Notes: a model not told the origin generated them from the letters alone. A stretch of 46,609 bases of DNA from Legionellaceae bacterium (GCA_002707695.1 PANR01000012.1:1-46609); one strand, 5' to 3'. Shown: positions 25,842 through 34,675, counted from the first letter of the stretch. Numbers and translations are program-made.

Positions 25842-26584
25842 GGGGCGGTTCCTGGTATGGCAGAAGAAGCATGATTAGTTTTTTTTTCAACGGCCACCTT
25901 TGCTGCTAATTCAGCTGCGTAATCCAAAGCTTTGTGCGCTAATAACCGCGTTGTATCAACAGCGGGCTTGCCAAGATTTTCAGAACTAAATACTTCGGGC
26001 AATTCAGTGCAGCCTAAAATAACTGCTTCACAATCTAAATCTTGAATACCTTTTCTAACCTCCTCTTGTAGCACTGGATTCGGCCTTCCTGGAATGATGT
26101 GATCCATGATAAGCGCGTTAATTTTTCTACAGAGCTCATCATCAGGAATCACCGCTTCAATATCCCGAGATTTTAGCTTGTCATCATATAAACCACCCTG
26201 CATCGTCGCTTGGGTCCCAAGCACAGCAACTTTTTCATAGCCATTTTGCTTGCAATGGTCTGCTGTGATCTCAATCAGATTTAATACCGGCAAGGGCGAT
26301 CGCTCAACAATGCGAGCAAATCCATAATGTGGCGTATTGGAAGGGATGACCGCAAAATTGGCGCCGGCTGCTTCTAAAACGTTAATAGATTCTAAAATAA
26401 TATCAGCCATACCGTCCCAGTCCTTCTGTTCAACAGAAGTTTTGTAACGATCAAAGGAGGCGGCAAATGCCACAAATTCTGGATGAGCACCTGATGGATC
26501 GCGATCTGTTGACTGAAAAACTAACTCATTTTGAAAAATACCTGAACCAACGGATGTGACTGTAACGACCCCAATTCTTGGCAT
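25838..26584 (-). CDS. Aspartate/glutamate racemase-family protein with Ser in place of first Cys
   Basis: 248 aa. Cofactor-free Asp/Glu racemases use two cysteines, one in an x-C-N-T-x-H motif and one in G-C-T-E. Here the first motif is I-P-S82-N-T-P-H and the second is L-G-C192-T-E-L-P. So one catalytic Cys is replaced by Ser. In E. coli YgeA the equivalent position is Thr and the enzyme works essentially one way on L-Asp/L-Glu, so activity is still possible. GAGGA precedes the ATG. The protein has an Ala/Lys-rich tail beyond the fold. First gene of an operon with the YhhQ-like transporter. Physiological substrate not predictable. Confidence 0.82.
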   Translation of the reverse strand: MPRIGVVTVTSVGSGIFQNELVFQSTDRDPSGAHPEFVAFAASFDRYKTSVEQKDWDGMADIILESINVLEAAGANFAVIPSNTPHYGFARIVERSPLPVLNLIEITADHCKQNGYEKVAVLGTQATMQGGLYDDKLKSRDIEAVIPDDELCRKINALIMDHIIPGRPNPVLQEEVRKGIQDLDCEAVILGCTELPEVFSSENLGKPAVDTTRLLAHKALDYAAELAAKVAVEKKTNHASSAIPGTAP

Positions 26585-26654
26585 AATTTATTTTCCTCGC
26601 CCATATGAACCGCCGCCATTTTAAGCAAAAAGGGCGCGACAAGCAAACTCTGTT

Positions 26655-26686
26655 GAAGATTGTATGAAACGTCCATATCCTTTAGA
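26655..26686 (+). repeat. 32-bp direct repeat, copy 3 (right end, in glyQ leader)
   Basis: Identical over 32 nt to copy 1. It ends 31 nt before the glyQ start codon. Its internal ATG reads MKRPYPLE in frame with glyQ, which lengthens the ORF artificially. Confidence 0.95.
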
Positions 26687-26717
26687 ATCTATCGATCGCT
26701 TTCATAAGGATACGTCC

Positions 26718-27626
26718 ATGCATCAAAAAACATTAACATTTCAGGCGCTTATCTTTGCTTTGCAAGATTATTGGGCAAAACAAGGTTGTGCAATTATTCA
26801 ACCGCTCGATTTAGAAGTGGGTGCTGGGACATTTCATCCAGCCACTTTTTTAAGAGCCATTGGCCCAGAGCCTTGGCGTGCGGCGTACGTTCAGCCTTCT
26901 CGTCGACCCACTGATGGTCGCTATGGCGAAAACCCAAATCGGTTGCAGCATTATTATCAATTTCAAGTGGTGTTAAAGCCGTCACCCGATAATCTTCAAG
27001 AGTTGTATTTAGATTCCTTGCGCGTGTTGGGCATTGATCCGTTGGCGGACGATATTCGGTTTGTTGAAGATAATTGGGAATCACCAACTTTAGGTGCTTG
27101 GGGACTGGGTTGGGAAGTTTGGCAAAATGGCATGGAAGTCACACAATTTACTTATTTTCAGCAAGTTGGTGGTTTGGAATGCAAGCCAGTGACAGGTGAG
27201 TTGACGTATGGATTAGAACGTTTGGCAATGTATTTGCAGGGCGTTGAGAATGTTTACGATCTGATTTGGACGCAAACGCCCGAAACTGTATTAACCTATG
27301 GTGATGTGTTTTTGCAAAATGAAAAAGAAATGTCGGCTTATAATTTTGAGCATGCTGAGGTTGATGAATTGTTTCGCCAGTTCGACTTTTACGAAAAACA
27401 GAGCCAATACTTGATTGAAAAAAATCTACCACTGCCTGCATATGAAATGGTAAACAAAGCATCGCATACATTTAATCTGTTAGATGCCCGCCATGCTATT
27501 TCAGTGACTGAACGGCAGGGTTATATTTTGCGGGTGCGCGCTTTATCCAAAGCTGTGGCAGAGGCATATTATGCGAGTCGTGAAGCGCTGGGCTTTCCAA
27601 TGTTAGCTAAGGAGGCATCAGCATGA
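26718..27626 (+). CDS. glyQ: Glycine-tRNA ligase alpha subunit
   Basis: 302 aa, normal length. Charges tRNA-Gly with glycine as an alpha2beta2 enzyme with GlyS. The class II catalytic core is present: [52 protein letters not shown] (motif 2) and [11 protein letters not shown] (motif 3). I choose ATG 26718 because AAGGA lies 7 nt upstream and the protein then matches family N-termini; the in-frame ATG at 26664 lies inside the direct repeat and would add 18 unrelated residues. Overlaps glyS by 4 nt. Confidence 0.98.
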   Translation: MHQKTLTFQALIFALQDYWAKQGCAIIQPLDLEVGAGTFHPATFLRAIGPEPWRAAYVQPSRRPTDGRYGENPNRLQHYYQFQVVLKPSPDNLQELYLDSLRVLGIDPLADDIRFVEDNWESPTLGAWGLGWEVWQNGMEVTQFTYFQQVGGLECKPVTGELTYGLERLAMYLQGVENVYDLIWTQTPETVLTYGDVFLQNEKEMSAYNFEHAEVDELFRQFDFYEKQSQYLIEKNLPLPAYEMVNKASHTFNLLDARHAISVTERQGYILRVRALSKAVAEAYYASREALGFPMLAKEASA

Positions 27627-29689
27627 AAAAACGTGATGCACTCATTGAAATTTTTACCGAAGAATTACCACCAAAAGCGTTGTGGTCTTTGGCTAAGACG
27701 CTTGCATCAAATGTTGAAGCATCGTTAAATGCAGCTGGATTGCACTGTGAATCAATCAAACCCCTGGCTACGCCACGCCGTTTGGCCTTGTTGATTAATG
27801 AGCTTGATGAAGCACAGGCAACGCAAGCTGTGGAGCGACGTGGCCCTGCTGTTGCCAGTGCATTTGATGCTGAGGGCAAGCCAAGCAAGGCGGCAGAAGG
27901 GTTTGCGCAATCTTGTGGTGTGCGCGTTGATCAGCTTGAGCGGATGAAAACAGATAAAGGCGAATGGCTGTGTTATCGCGCGATGGAAGCAGGGAAAAAA
28001 ACTGAATCATTGCTGCCTGAGATGGTGAGGCAAGCATTAGCACAGCTGCCGATTCCCAAACTTATGCGTTGGGGTGATGGTGATGTACGTTTTGTTCGCC
28101 CAGTGCATAATGTGCTTATGCTTTTTGGCAGACAGGTCGTGCATGCAAATTTATTTGGGCTTGAAACGACAAATTTTACCTTTGGCCATCGCTTTCATCA
28201 CCCTAAAAAAATTGTTATTAAAAAGCCCAGCGATTACCAACGAAAACTTGCTAAAGCAAAAGTGATTGTTGATTTTGATGAACGTCGTGACATGATTTTG
28301 TCTCAGCTCAATCAATTAGCTGCAACCAAACAAGCTAAGGTAGTGATGCCGGTGGGCTTGCTTGATGAGGTGACGAGTTTGGTTGAATGGCCGAATGCTA
28401 TTTTAGGTGAGTTTGATCAGCGGTTTTTGCAATTGCCAAGAGAAGTATTAATTTCTGTGATGCAACAACATCAAAAATGTTTTGCAATTGAAGATCAGCG
28501 GCACAAACTTCTCGCCAATTTTATTACGGTTAGCAATATTGAAAGTAAAGTGCCTGAACGAGTCGTTGTGGGTAATCGTCGTGTTATGCGCGCGCGTTTG
28601 TCAGATGCTGAATTCTTTTATCATCAGGATAAGCAAAAGCCATTGGCAAATCGTGTGGAGGATTTGAAACACGTCTATTTCCAAAAAACACTTGGCACCT
28701 TGTTTGACAAAACACAGCGCGTTATCAAGCTGTCTGAATTAATTGCACCAAAAATTAAAGCGGATGTATCACTTGCTGTGCGAGCCGCGCTCTTGGCAAA
28801 GACTGATTTGCTAACAGACATGGTGGGCGAGTTTCCTGAATTACAGGGTGTAATGGGGCGCTATTATGCCGAGCACGATGGGGAGCCTGGTGCGGTAGCT
28901 ATTGCACTTGATGAACAATACATGCCACGTTTTTCGGGCGATGAGTTGCCACGAACAGCGGTAGGCCAAGCGCTTGCTTTGGCTGATCGCATCGACACGT
29001 TGCTGGGGATTTTTGGCATCGGCAAAGGACCAACAGGTGAAAAAGATCCGTTTGGTTTGCGTCGTGCAACGCTGGGTGTGCTGCGTTTGATTATTGAAAA
29101 GTGTTTGAATGTTGATATCCGTGCGTTAGTTGAATTTTCTGCTAAAACTTATGCGGGTGCCTTGCCTAATAAAAATGCGGTAGATGATGTGTTGTCATTT
29201 ATACGCGAGAGACATCGTTACTTGAGTTTGCGCCAAGGGTTTTCTGCTGAAATCTTTTCAGCGGTTGCTAGTTGTGAGCCGAAAGATTTTGTTGATTTTT
29301 ATCAGCGAATGGATGCAGTTAGGGCTTTTCAGGTGATGCCTGAAGCAAAAAGTTTAGCAACAGCCAACAAGCGTGTTAAAAATATTTTGCAAAAACAATC
29401 TGCCGATCTTTCGGGCAAAAAAGTTAATCAGTTGTTATTGCAGGAGCCTGCTGAAAAAGCGCTGAATGCAGCCATTGATCAGCAGCAGAGCACGACGCGT
29501 CGCTTGATCGAGCAAAGTGATTACACGGCGGCGCTAACGGAGTTGGCGGGGTTGCGTGCGGTGGTTGATCAGTTTTTCGATGATGTGATGGTTATGTGCG
29601 ATGATAGCAAGCTGCGTGATAATCGTTTGGCGTTGTTGGTTGGCTTGCGAAATTTATTTTTGCAGGTTGCTGATATTTCGGTGTTGTAA
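27623..29689 (+). CDS. glyS: Glycine-tRNA ligase beta subunit
   Basis: 688 aa, full length. Begins with the conserved [14 protein letters not shown] and [10 protein letters not shown]. It has tRNA-recognition and HD-like middle domains ([15 protein letters not shown]-type segment, here [20 protein letters not shown]) and [16 protein letters not shown]. The C-terminal DALR-like anticodon-binding region runs from about 570 to 688. It provides tRNA binding for the GlyQ catalytic subunit. Start codon overlaps the glyQ stop (ATGA), so the two are translationally coupled. Confidence 0.98.
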   Translation: MKKRDALIEIFTEELPPKALWSLAKTLASNVEASLNAAGLHCESIKPLATPRRLALLINELDEAQATQAVERRGPAVASAFDAEGKPSKAAEGFAQSCGVRVDQLERMKTDKGEWLCYRAMEAGKKTESLLPEMVRQALAQLPIPKLMRWGDGDVRFVRPVHNVLMLFGRQVVHANLFGLETTNFTFGHRFHHPKKIVIKKPSDYQRKLAKAKVIVDFDERRDMILSQLNQLAATKQAKVVMPVGLLDEVTSLVEWPNAILGEFDQRFLQLPREVLISVMQQHQKCFAIEDQRHKLLANFITVSNIESKVPERVVVGNRRVMRARLSDAEFFYHQDKQKPLANRVEDLKHVYFQKTLGTLFDKTQRVIKLSELIAPKIKADVSLAVRAALLAKTDLLTDMVGEFPELQGVMGRYYAEHDGEPGAVAIALDEQYMPRFSGDELPRTAVGQALALADRIDTLLGIFGIGKGPTGEKDPFGLRRATLGVLRLIIEKCLNVDIRALVEFSAKTYAGALPNKNAVDDVLSFIRERHRYLSLRQGFSAEIFSAVASCEPKDFVDFYQRMDAVRAFQVMPEAKSLATANKRVKNILQKQSADLSGKKVNQLLLQEPAEKALNAAIDQQQSTTRRLIEQSDYTAALTELAGLRAVVDQFFDDVMVMCDDSKLRDNRLALLVGLRNLFLQVADISVL

Positions 29690-29710
29690 GTTTTAGTAAT
29701 TGGTGGTGGC

Positions 29711-30253
29711 ATGAAAACCATTATCTTAGACAGAGATGGCGTGATTAATCATGATCGAGATGATTTTGTTAAGTCTCCCGATGAATGGATACCGATAGAG
29801 GGAAGCTTGGAGGCGATTGCTCGCTTGCATCAAGCAGGCTATCGCATTATTGTCGCCACCAATCAATCTGGCATTGGTCGAGGCTTATTCGATGCCTCCA
29901 CGCTCGATGCGATTCATGCTAAAATGCAACAAGCTGTCCAAGCTGAGGGCGGTAAAATTTCTGCTATCTATTTTTGTCCACATACGCCTGATGATCACTG
30001 TGAATGTCGTAAGCCTAAGCCTGGTTTGCTCAAACAGGCGCAGCAAGATTTTGGTTTCACCGCCGATGAAGTTTGCGTTGTAGGTGATAGCTTGCGTGAT
30101 ATTGAGGCAGGGCAAGCCATGGGGTATGAGTCTTTTCTGGTTAAAACTGGCAAAGGTGAGCGTATGTTGAGTAAACATGCCAGTGCATTGCAATTAGTGG
30201 CCGTTTCTAATAACCTATTAGGAGTTGTGGATTTTTTGTTAACAAGGGATTAG
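29711..30253 (+). CDS. gmhB: D-glycero-beta-D-manno-heptose 1,7-bisphosphate 7-phosphatase
   Basis: 180 aa HAD-family phosphatase of ADP-heptose (LPS inner core) synthesis. Nucleophile and acid/base are D7 and D9 in DRDGVIN. Motif II is ATNQSGIGRG. The GmhB-specific zinc site is CPHTPDDHCECRKP, and motif III/IV is VGDSLRDIEAGQAMGY. It lies 21 nt after glyS and 7 nt before plsC, so it is in the same transcription unit. Confidence 0.96.
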   Translation: MKTIILDRDGVINHDRDDFVKSPDEWIPIEGSLEAIARLHQAGYRIIVATNQSGIGRGLFDASTLDAIHAKMQQAVQAEGGKISAIYFCPHTPDDHCECRKPKPGLLKQAQQDFGFTADEVCVVGDSLRDIEAGQAMGYESFLVKTGKGERMLSKHASALQLVAVSNNLLGVVDFLLTRD

Positions 30254-30260
30254 TGACATA

Positions 30261-31097
30261 ATGCGCAAGCTTGTAAATGGGTTATTTGATGTTTTTTGTT
30301 TTTGCCGTACGCTGCTATTCCTTGTTGGGTTATGGTTAGTCACGGCTTTTTGTGGCCTTGCGGCAATACCCGGTTATTTAATGCCGTATCGATGGCGTTA
30401 TCATTTAATTATTGGTGCTTGGGGTCATTTCAATTGTTTTTGGCTGTTTGTGACGTGCGGCGTTCGCTGTAAAATCATTAATCGTAAAAATATCCCGAAG
30501 CGCAAAGCCTTTGTTGCGCTTAGCAAGCACTCTTCAACCTGGGAAACCGCTGCCTTGCCCGTCATATTAGATTGCCCAAGCATTGTAGTAAAAAGGCAGT
30601 TGCTTAGTATCCCAGGATTTGGTTGGGGCTTGGCGACCTGTGAGCCTATCGTGATTGATCGCAAACAACCAAAAAGAGCGATGCAGATGATTATCTCTCA
30701 AGGCAAGCAGTATCTTGCAAAAGGTCGTGCGGTCTTATTATTCCCAGAGGGGACGCGCAGTCACGGCGAATATAAAGCAGGTGGTGCAGTATTGGCGAAA
30801 GAAGCTGGCGTGCCTATTTTGCCCATTGCGCATAACGCTGGCGAATTTTGGCCGCGCGATCGCTTTATCATTCGACCGGGCACAATTTATTTGAAGTTTG
30901 GTCCGTTGATTGATACCACGGACAAAACACCAGAGGCGTTAACAGAAGAAGTTAAACAATGGATTGAACAATCGATTGTTGATTTTTCTAAAGCGTCACC
31001 CGCCCAAGCCAAAGAGCGCAAACAAGCCTTGAGTCATGTTCATGATGATGGGCCCGATTGCCATCCAGAGTACACCCGTGACAAGCAGTATGAGTAA
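30261..31097 (+). CDS. plsC: 1-acyl-sn-glycerol-3-phosphate acyltransferase
   Basis: 278 aa membrane-bound acyltransferase making phosphatidic acid. N-terminal hydrophobic segment about 10-40. Block I is SKHSSTWET (H90-x4-E95, the common Glu variant of the H-x4-D motif). Block II is EPIVIDRKQ, block III FPEGTRSHGEYKAG, block IV VPILPIAHN. The last 34 codons overlap the convergent site-2 protease gene and look like poorly constrained tail. It ends the glyQ-glyS-gmhB-plsC run. Confidence 0.93.
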   Translation: MRKLVNGLFDVFCFCRTLLFLVGLWLVTAFCGLAAIPGYLMPYRWRYHLIIGAWGHFNCFWLFVTCGVRCKIINRKNIPKRKAFVALSKHSSTWETAALPVILDCPSIVVKRQLLSIPGFGWGLATCEPIVIDRKQPKRAMQMIISQGKQYLAKGRAVLLFPEGTRSHGEYKAGGAVLAKEAGVPILPIAHNAGEFWPRDRFIIRPGTIYLKFGPLIDTTDKTPEALTEEVKQWIEQSIVDFSKASPAQAKERKQALSHVHDDGPDCHPEYTRDKQYE

Positions 31098-31652
31098 AAT
31101 GAGAAAGCCGAAGGGTTCAACTTTGTCGTAGTAATACGCGGTTCGCGATGGTATGAGGTTAGAGACAATGCGTCCACCATCAAGAGGCGGTAAGGGAATG
31201 AGGTTTAGCACCCCAATAATCACGTTGATGTAAATTCCCGCTTGTCCCATTAACCAAACAGGTCGAAATGCCATGGCGCCGTGTGTCATGGCTATTAAGC
31301 CCAGTTTTCCAATAATCGCCCAGATGATTGCCATCAAGAGATTTGAGAGAGGGCCTGCTGCCGCAACAATCGCCATATAGGGTCGGGGGCGTTTAAAGTT
31401 GCTGGGTGAGATGGGCACAGGCTTTGCCCAGCCAAATAAAACGCTGCCATAGGTCAGCAGCAGCAATGGCACAATCACTGTTCCGAGCCAGTCTATGTGT
31501 TTGAGTGGGTTGAGCGTGAGGCGCCCCATCATTTTGGCAGTTTGATCACCAAATTTGCTTGCGACAAATCCATGCGAGGCTTCGTGGACGGTGATCGCGA
31601 AAATAACAGGCAATGCCCATACAGAAATTTTTTGTAAAAGATCAAGCTGCAT
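30996..31652 (-). CDS. Site-2 protease-family membrane metalloprotease
   Basis: 218 aa. The start at 31652 is chosen because the product then begins just before TM1, as usual for this short S2P/M50B family; a longer frame to 31796 runs through the inverted repeat. HEASH (H23-E24-H27) in TM1 and NLIPLPPLDGGRI supply the zinc ligands and third-ligand Asp. Five to six hydrophobic segments. Cytoplasm-facing intramembrane proteolysis is the family role; the substrate is unknown. Its last ~100 nt are antisense to the plsC end. Confidence 0.9.
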   Translation of the reverse strand: MQLDLLQKISVWALPVIFAITVHEASHGFVASKFGDQTAKMMGRLTLNPLKHIDWLGTVIVPLLLLTYGSVLFGWAKPVPISPSNFKRPRPYMAIVAAAGPLSNLLMAIIWAIIGKLGLIAMTHGAMAFRPVWLMGQAGIYINVIIGVLNLIPLPPLDGGRIVSNLIPSRTAYYYDKVEPFGFLILLILLVTGVLWMAIGPIIMNMTQGLFALFGLGG

Positions 31653-31708
31653 GATGCGAGTGTACCGGAGCTTTTTTTCAGCGTAAAGTTTGGTGGGATC
31701 TTTGCCAT

Positions 31709-31812
31709 AAAAACCGCCTTTAGCTTGAACAAACACGCTGTGAATACATCCATGTACGCTCCAGCAAAACATCCCTGTTTTGCAGGGTTTGTTCAAGCTA
31801 AAGGCGGTTTTT
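31709..31812. repeat. Long perfect inverted repeat (26-bp arms) with nested hairpin
   Basis: Left arm 31709-31734 (contains GCCTTTAGCTTGAACAAAC) and right arm 31787-31812 are exact reverse complements over 26 bp, separated by 52 nt. Inside, GCAAAAC (31764-31770) pairs with GTTTTGC (31777-31783). It lies between the divergent site-2 protease and TcpQ-like genes. It is reminiscent of palindromic extragenic elements scattered in gammaproteobacteria; here only one copy is present. Confidence 0.9.
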
Positions 31813-31849
31813 TGGTATAGAATACTCGCTGGAAAAAAGGGAGGGTTGT

Positions 31850-32245
31850 ATGAAGACTAGGTTAAAAGTTGTAGGGTTGTTGGCGATGTTTTTATTGCCT
31901 GCTTTCGCTGATGCCACCTATCAAATTGCCGATTCAAGTCGCGGTGTGTTGGCTGCAAAGGGAAAGCATTATACAGGTTATCCAAATCGTTATGCTGACA
32001 GGGTGACGTTTCAGTTATTTAAAGGGTCGCTAAAAGATAATGTTCAACGCGTCGCTCAGCAACATGGCTGGCAGGTTGATTGGCAGATTAGGCAGCGTTA
32101 CCCAGTATTGATTGAGACGCAAATAGCCGGCCCTGATTTTGTCACCGTCATGAACGATTTGTTACGCCATTACCCTGTGAGCGTTACGTATGAATTTCAT
32201 TTTAAACATGGTGCGCATAGGATGACAGTGTCGCCAGAAGTTTGA
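31850..32245 (+). CDS. Small exported protein with TcpQ-C-like domain
   Basis: 131 aa; GGAGGG lies 5 nt before the ATG. Signal peptide MKTRLKVVGLLAMFLLPAFA with cleavage near residue 20-22. The remainder (FQLFKGSLKDNVQRVAQQHGWQVDW... YPVLIETQIAGPDFVTVMNDLLRHYPVSVTYEF) has the strand-helix-strand pattern of TcpQ C-terminal/secretin N-like domains, which dock to outer-membrane secretins in pilus and type IV/II systems. No secretin or pilus gene is in the window, so the partner is elsewhere or the resemblance is only structural. Periplasmic or lipid-free outer-membrane location likely. Confidence 0.7.
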   Translation: MKTRLKVVGLLAMFLLPAFADATYQIADSSRGVLAAKGKHYTGYPNRYADRVTFQLFKGSLKDNVQRVAQQHGWQVDWQIRQRYPVLIETQIAGPDFVTVMNDLLRHYPVSVTYEFHFKHGAHRMTVSPEV

Positions 32246-32250
32246 ATGCA

Positions 32251-33363
32251 TCACACGCGCTTATGGTCCACATCAAAGCCATAATATCGGGGTGAGTTTG
32301 CATCCAGCGCTTGTGGTTCATACCAGGCTTTGTGTGCAGGCGTGCCGTATACAACAACATCCATTCCTGGTTTTAATTGATTGTTTACGTACGGTTCATT
32401 TGAGTGTTGGTCGATAATAGAAATCAAATCAGGGCTGGTTAACTGTACCGCGCCATCTTTCCATGCAATATGGTTTTCGTTTTTAAACCAAATTTTTAAT
32501 AAAGCACCGTCAAATGCTTGCGTGCCTTTGATGATAATGTCGCCGACATAATAACCTTGTACATCACTGCCATTGAAAGAGGCGAGAGTGCCTTGAAATA
32601 TTTTTTTTGCTTGAAGTAAATTTTTTAAAATTTCATCAACGGATTGATTGGAAGAGTTAGTCTCACGCAATGCTTTACCCACAGCAAACGCAGTTGAAAG
32701 CGTACCGGGCAACATATATTTTTTGAGTTCCTTGGCTTGATGAAGCAGTGTAGCTTGACCAATTAGTCCAAACGAGGCAGATGCAATATGCTTGCCTATG
32801 CGTTCGACCATATGTCTGTTGAGTGCTTGACTAATAATGGTTTCGTTGCCAAACGCATCAGAGCTTGCGGTAGGACATAAACTCATATCATAAAGTGCCG
32901 GAAGCATTTGAGTGGCTTCAGGTACTGAGCGTCCAACAAAATCGGCATCAATAGTTGGGATATCAAGCATGGCCGCTGTGGCAACTGCACTTGCTGTAGC
33001 AGCAGCGCCTATTTCATAGGGAATGATTGCAGATAAGCTCACTTTTTTGTTGCTTGATTTTAGCAATAAGTCAGTTGCCGCAGCCGGCATATTACGAACG
33101 GTAATTGCTGATAAGCCATGCTTTATTTTATCCTGCTTGGTTTCGTCAGATTCAGGGCCGCTTGTACCCATCAGGTAAGGGCAAACAATCCAGTCATTAT
33201 CATTAATGTCATCATGGCTAACAATGTTAATTGATTTTCCTTGATCAATAACATCAAGAAGCATTCGGTCACCAAAATCTGCATTGCCGCCGCCACCTGT
33301 GCCAAAGAAACAACAGCCTCGTGTGAAGTCTTGAATATCCTGTTTTGTTTTGAGTGTTAACAT
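32251..33363 (-). CDS. DUF917 (S-methyl thiohydantoin desulfurase-like) family protein
   Basis: 370 aa from ATG 33363, 22 nt after the ATPase stop; the longer frame to 33456 would run into that gene. The N-terminus TKQDIQDFTRGCCFFGTGGGGN is the family hallmark (DUF917), followed by YEIGAAATASAVATAAMLDIPTIDADFVGRSVPE. The family is linked to hydantoinase/oxoprolinase-like metabolism and thiohydantoin breakdown, but most members are untested. No hydantoinase gene is nearby. Soluble, cytoplasmic. Confidence 0.85.
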   Translation of the reverse strand: MLTLKTKQDIQDFTRGCCFFGTGGGGNADFGDRMLLDVIDQGKSINIVSHDDINDNDWIVCPYLMGTSGPESDETKQDKIKHGLSAITVRNMPAAATDLLLKSSNKKVSLSAIIPYEIGAAATASAVATAAMLDIPTIDADFVGRSVPEATQMLPALYDMSLCPTASSDAFGNETIISQALNRHMVERIGKHIASASFGLIGQATLLHQAKELKKYMLPGTLSTAFAVGKALRETNSSNQSVDEILKNLLQAKKIFQGTLASFNGSDVQGYYVGDIIIKGTQAFDGALLKIWFKNENHIAWKDGAVQLTSPDLISIIDQHSNEPYVNNQLKPGMDVVVYGTPAHKAWYEPQALDANSPRYYGFDVDHKRV

Positions 33364-33385
33364 AGGGGGCTCTCTCGAATATAAG

Positions 33386-34615
33386 TTATTCCCATAAACA
33401 GCCAATTGGTGCGGAACAAATGTTTTCGGCGAAAATATTGCTGTGATCACCATCATACAGTAATACGCCTAAGCGAAAATTTTTGCCCGAGAGTTTTTTT
33501 AATCGCTCAAGCCCTTGAAAATCTTCTTTTTTTAGTGTGGCTGCTGCTTTAATTTCAATGCCAATAACATCACCGGACACGGTTTCTATGACCAAATCGA
33601 CTTCCGCTTGGTCTTTGTCGCGATAATGATAAAAATAAAGTGGCTCTTCATGCCATGATGCCAGGCGGTGTATTTCACATGACACATATGATTCGAGTAA
33701 ACTGCCAAATAGCTGAGGATCTTTATTAATTTTTTCTTGATTAATGCGTTTCAGTGCGCACAGCAACCCGCTATCAACAATGTGTATTTTTGATGCTTTA
33801 ACTAATCGTTTATTTTCATTACGATGCCAGGCGGGCAACTCATAAAAAATAAACAATTGTTTTAGGAATTGTAGATATTTGACGACAGTTTGTCGGGAAA
33901 GATTTAAAGCGTTTCCCACGTTGGTGTAATTCAATAAACTGCCAACTTGATTGCAAACAATTTGTATTAATTTAGGCATCACTGCTAAATGTTCTATTTG
34001 GCCTAAATCTTGAATATCTTTTTGTACAATGCTCTGGATGTACTGAGTGAACCAAGAAAAACGTCTGCTATCTGTTTTTCGCAATAAAGCTTCAGGAAAG
34101 CCTCCGGTTGACACTTTTTGAATAAGATCTTCTCTAATTCTTGTGCGTTTTGATTTAGGGAGTTTGCCAGCCAGAATAGTCTTCAAAAAAGTAGAGTGCT
34201 CGCCATTAATTTCGCACTCTGCAAGTGGCAATAAAGAGATTACCTCTAAGCGTCCAGCCAATGAGTCAGCAACCTTGGGCAATGCCATGGCATTAGCCGA
34301 GCCTGTCAATAAAAAGCGCCCAGGGAGACGATTTTCGTCAATAGCTTGCTTGATTGGTAAAAATAGCTCTGGGACGCGCTGAATCTCATCAATAATAATG
34401 TGCTCAGTACTAAGGTGCCTAATAAAGCCGACAGGGTCTTCTTTTGCAAACTGAATTTGGTTGGTGTCATCCAAAGTGATATAGTGCCAGCTCTCGTCAC
34501 GCATCATTTGTTTAACAAGCGTCGTTTTACCGCATTGTCTGGGCCCTACGATCATTGTAGCGGGCGTGTCGGCTAAAGCCGCTGTGACTTTTTTTTGGGC
34601 GTATCTGCTATACAT
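33386..34615 (-). CDS. AAA-type ATPase with DUF4143 domain
   Basis: 409 aa. Walker A G-P-R-Q-C-G-K-T at 24-31, Walker B IIIDEIQ at 73-79, sensor-type LLTGSANA near 103. These give an AAA_14 domain (about 1-140), followed by a DUF4143 domain (SYVSCEIHRLASW, YFYHYRDKDQAEVDLVIE, GIEIKAA) whose D..E.K-like arrangement resembles a PD-(D/E)XK nuclease fold. Such genes are common, often mobile, and without known function. The reading frame is intact. Immediately upstream lies a 22-bp tandem repeat and a TATAAT box. Confidence 0.88.
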   Translation of the reverse strand: MYSRYAQKKVTAALADTPATMIVGPRQCGKTTLVKQMMRDESWHYITLDDTNQIQFAKEDPVGFIRHLSTEHIIIDEIQRVPELFLPIKQAIDENRLPGRFLLTGSANAMALPKVADSLAGRLEVISLLPLAECEINGEHSTFLKTILAGKLPKSKRTRIREDLIQKVSTGGFPEALLRKTDSRRFSWFTQYIQSIVQKDIQDLGQIEHLAVMPKLIQIVCNQVGSLLNYTNVGNALNLSRQTVVKYLQFLKQLFIFYELPAWHRNENKRLVKASKIHIVDSGLLCALKRINQEKINKDPQLFGSLLESYVSCEIHRLASWHEEPLYFYHYRDKDQAEVDLVIETVSGDVIGIEIKAAATLKKEDFQGLERLKKLSGKNFRLGVLLYDGDHSNIFAENICSAPIGCLWE

Positions 34616-34645
34616 TTGGTTGTTCCAGATTGGTGCCTAAACCTC

Positions 34646-34675
34646 ATTATAGCATCGTCCAATCGTAATTGAAAT
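34646..34675 (-). promoter_or_regulatory. Putative promoter of the ATPase gene inside tandem repeat
   Basis: On the minus strand a perfect TATAAT occupies 34651-34646. TTTCAA, a weak -35, lies 17 bp upstream within the first repeat unit. Transcription would start about 25 nt before the ATG at 34615, leaving a very short leader. Confidence 0.4.

Noticed and set aside
26664-26717. In-frame 18-codon N-terminal extension of glyQ starting in the direct repeat
   Set aside because: GlyQ homologues begin at the ATG 26718, which has its own AAGGA; the extension is repeat sequence.
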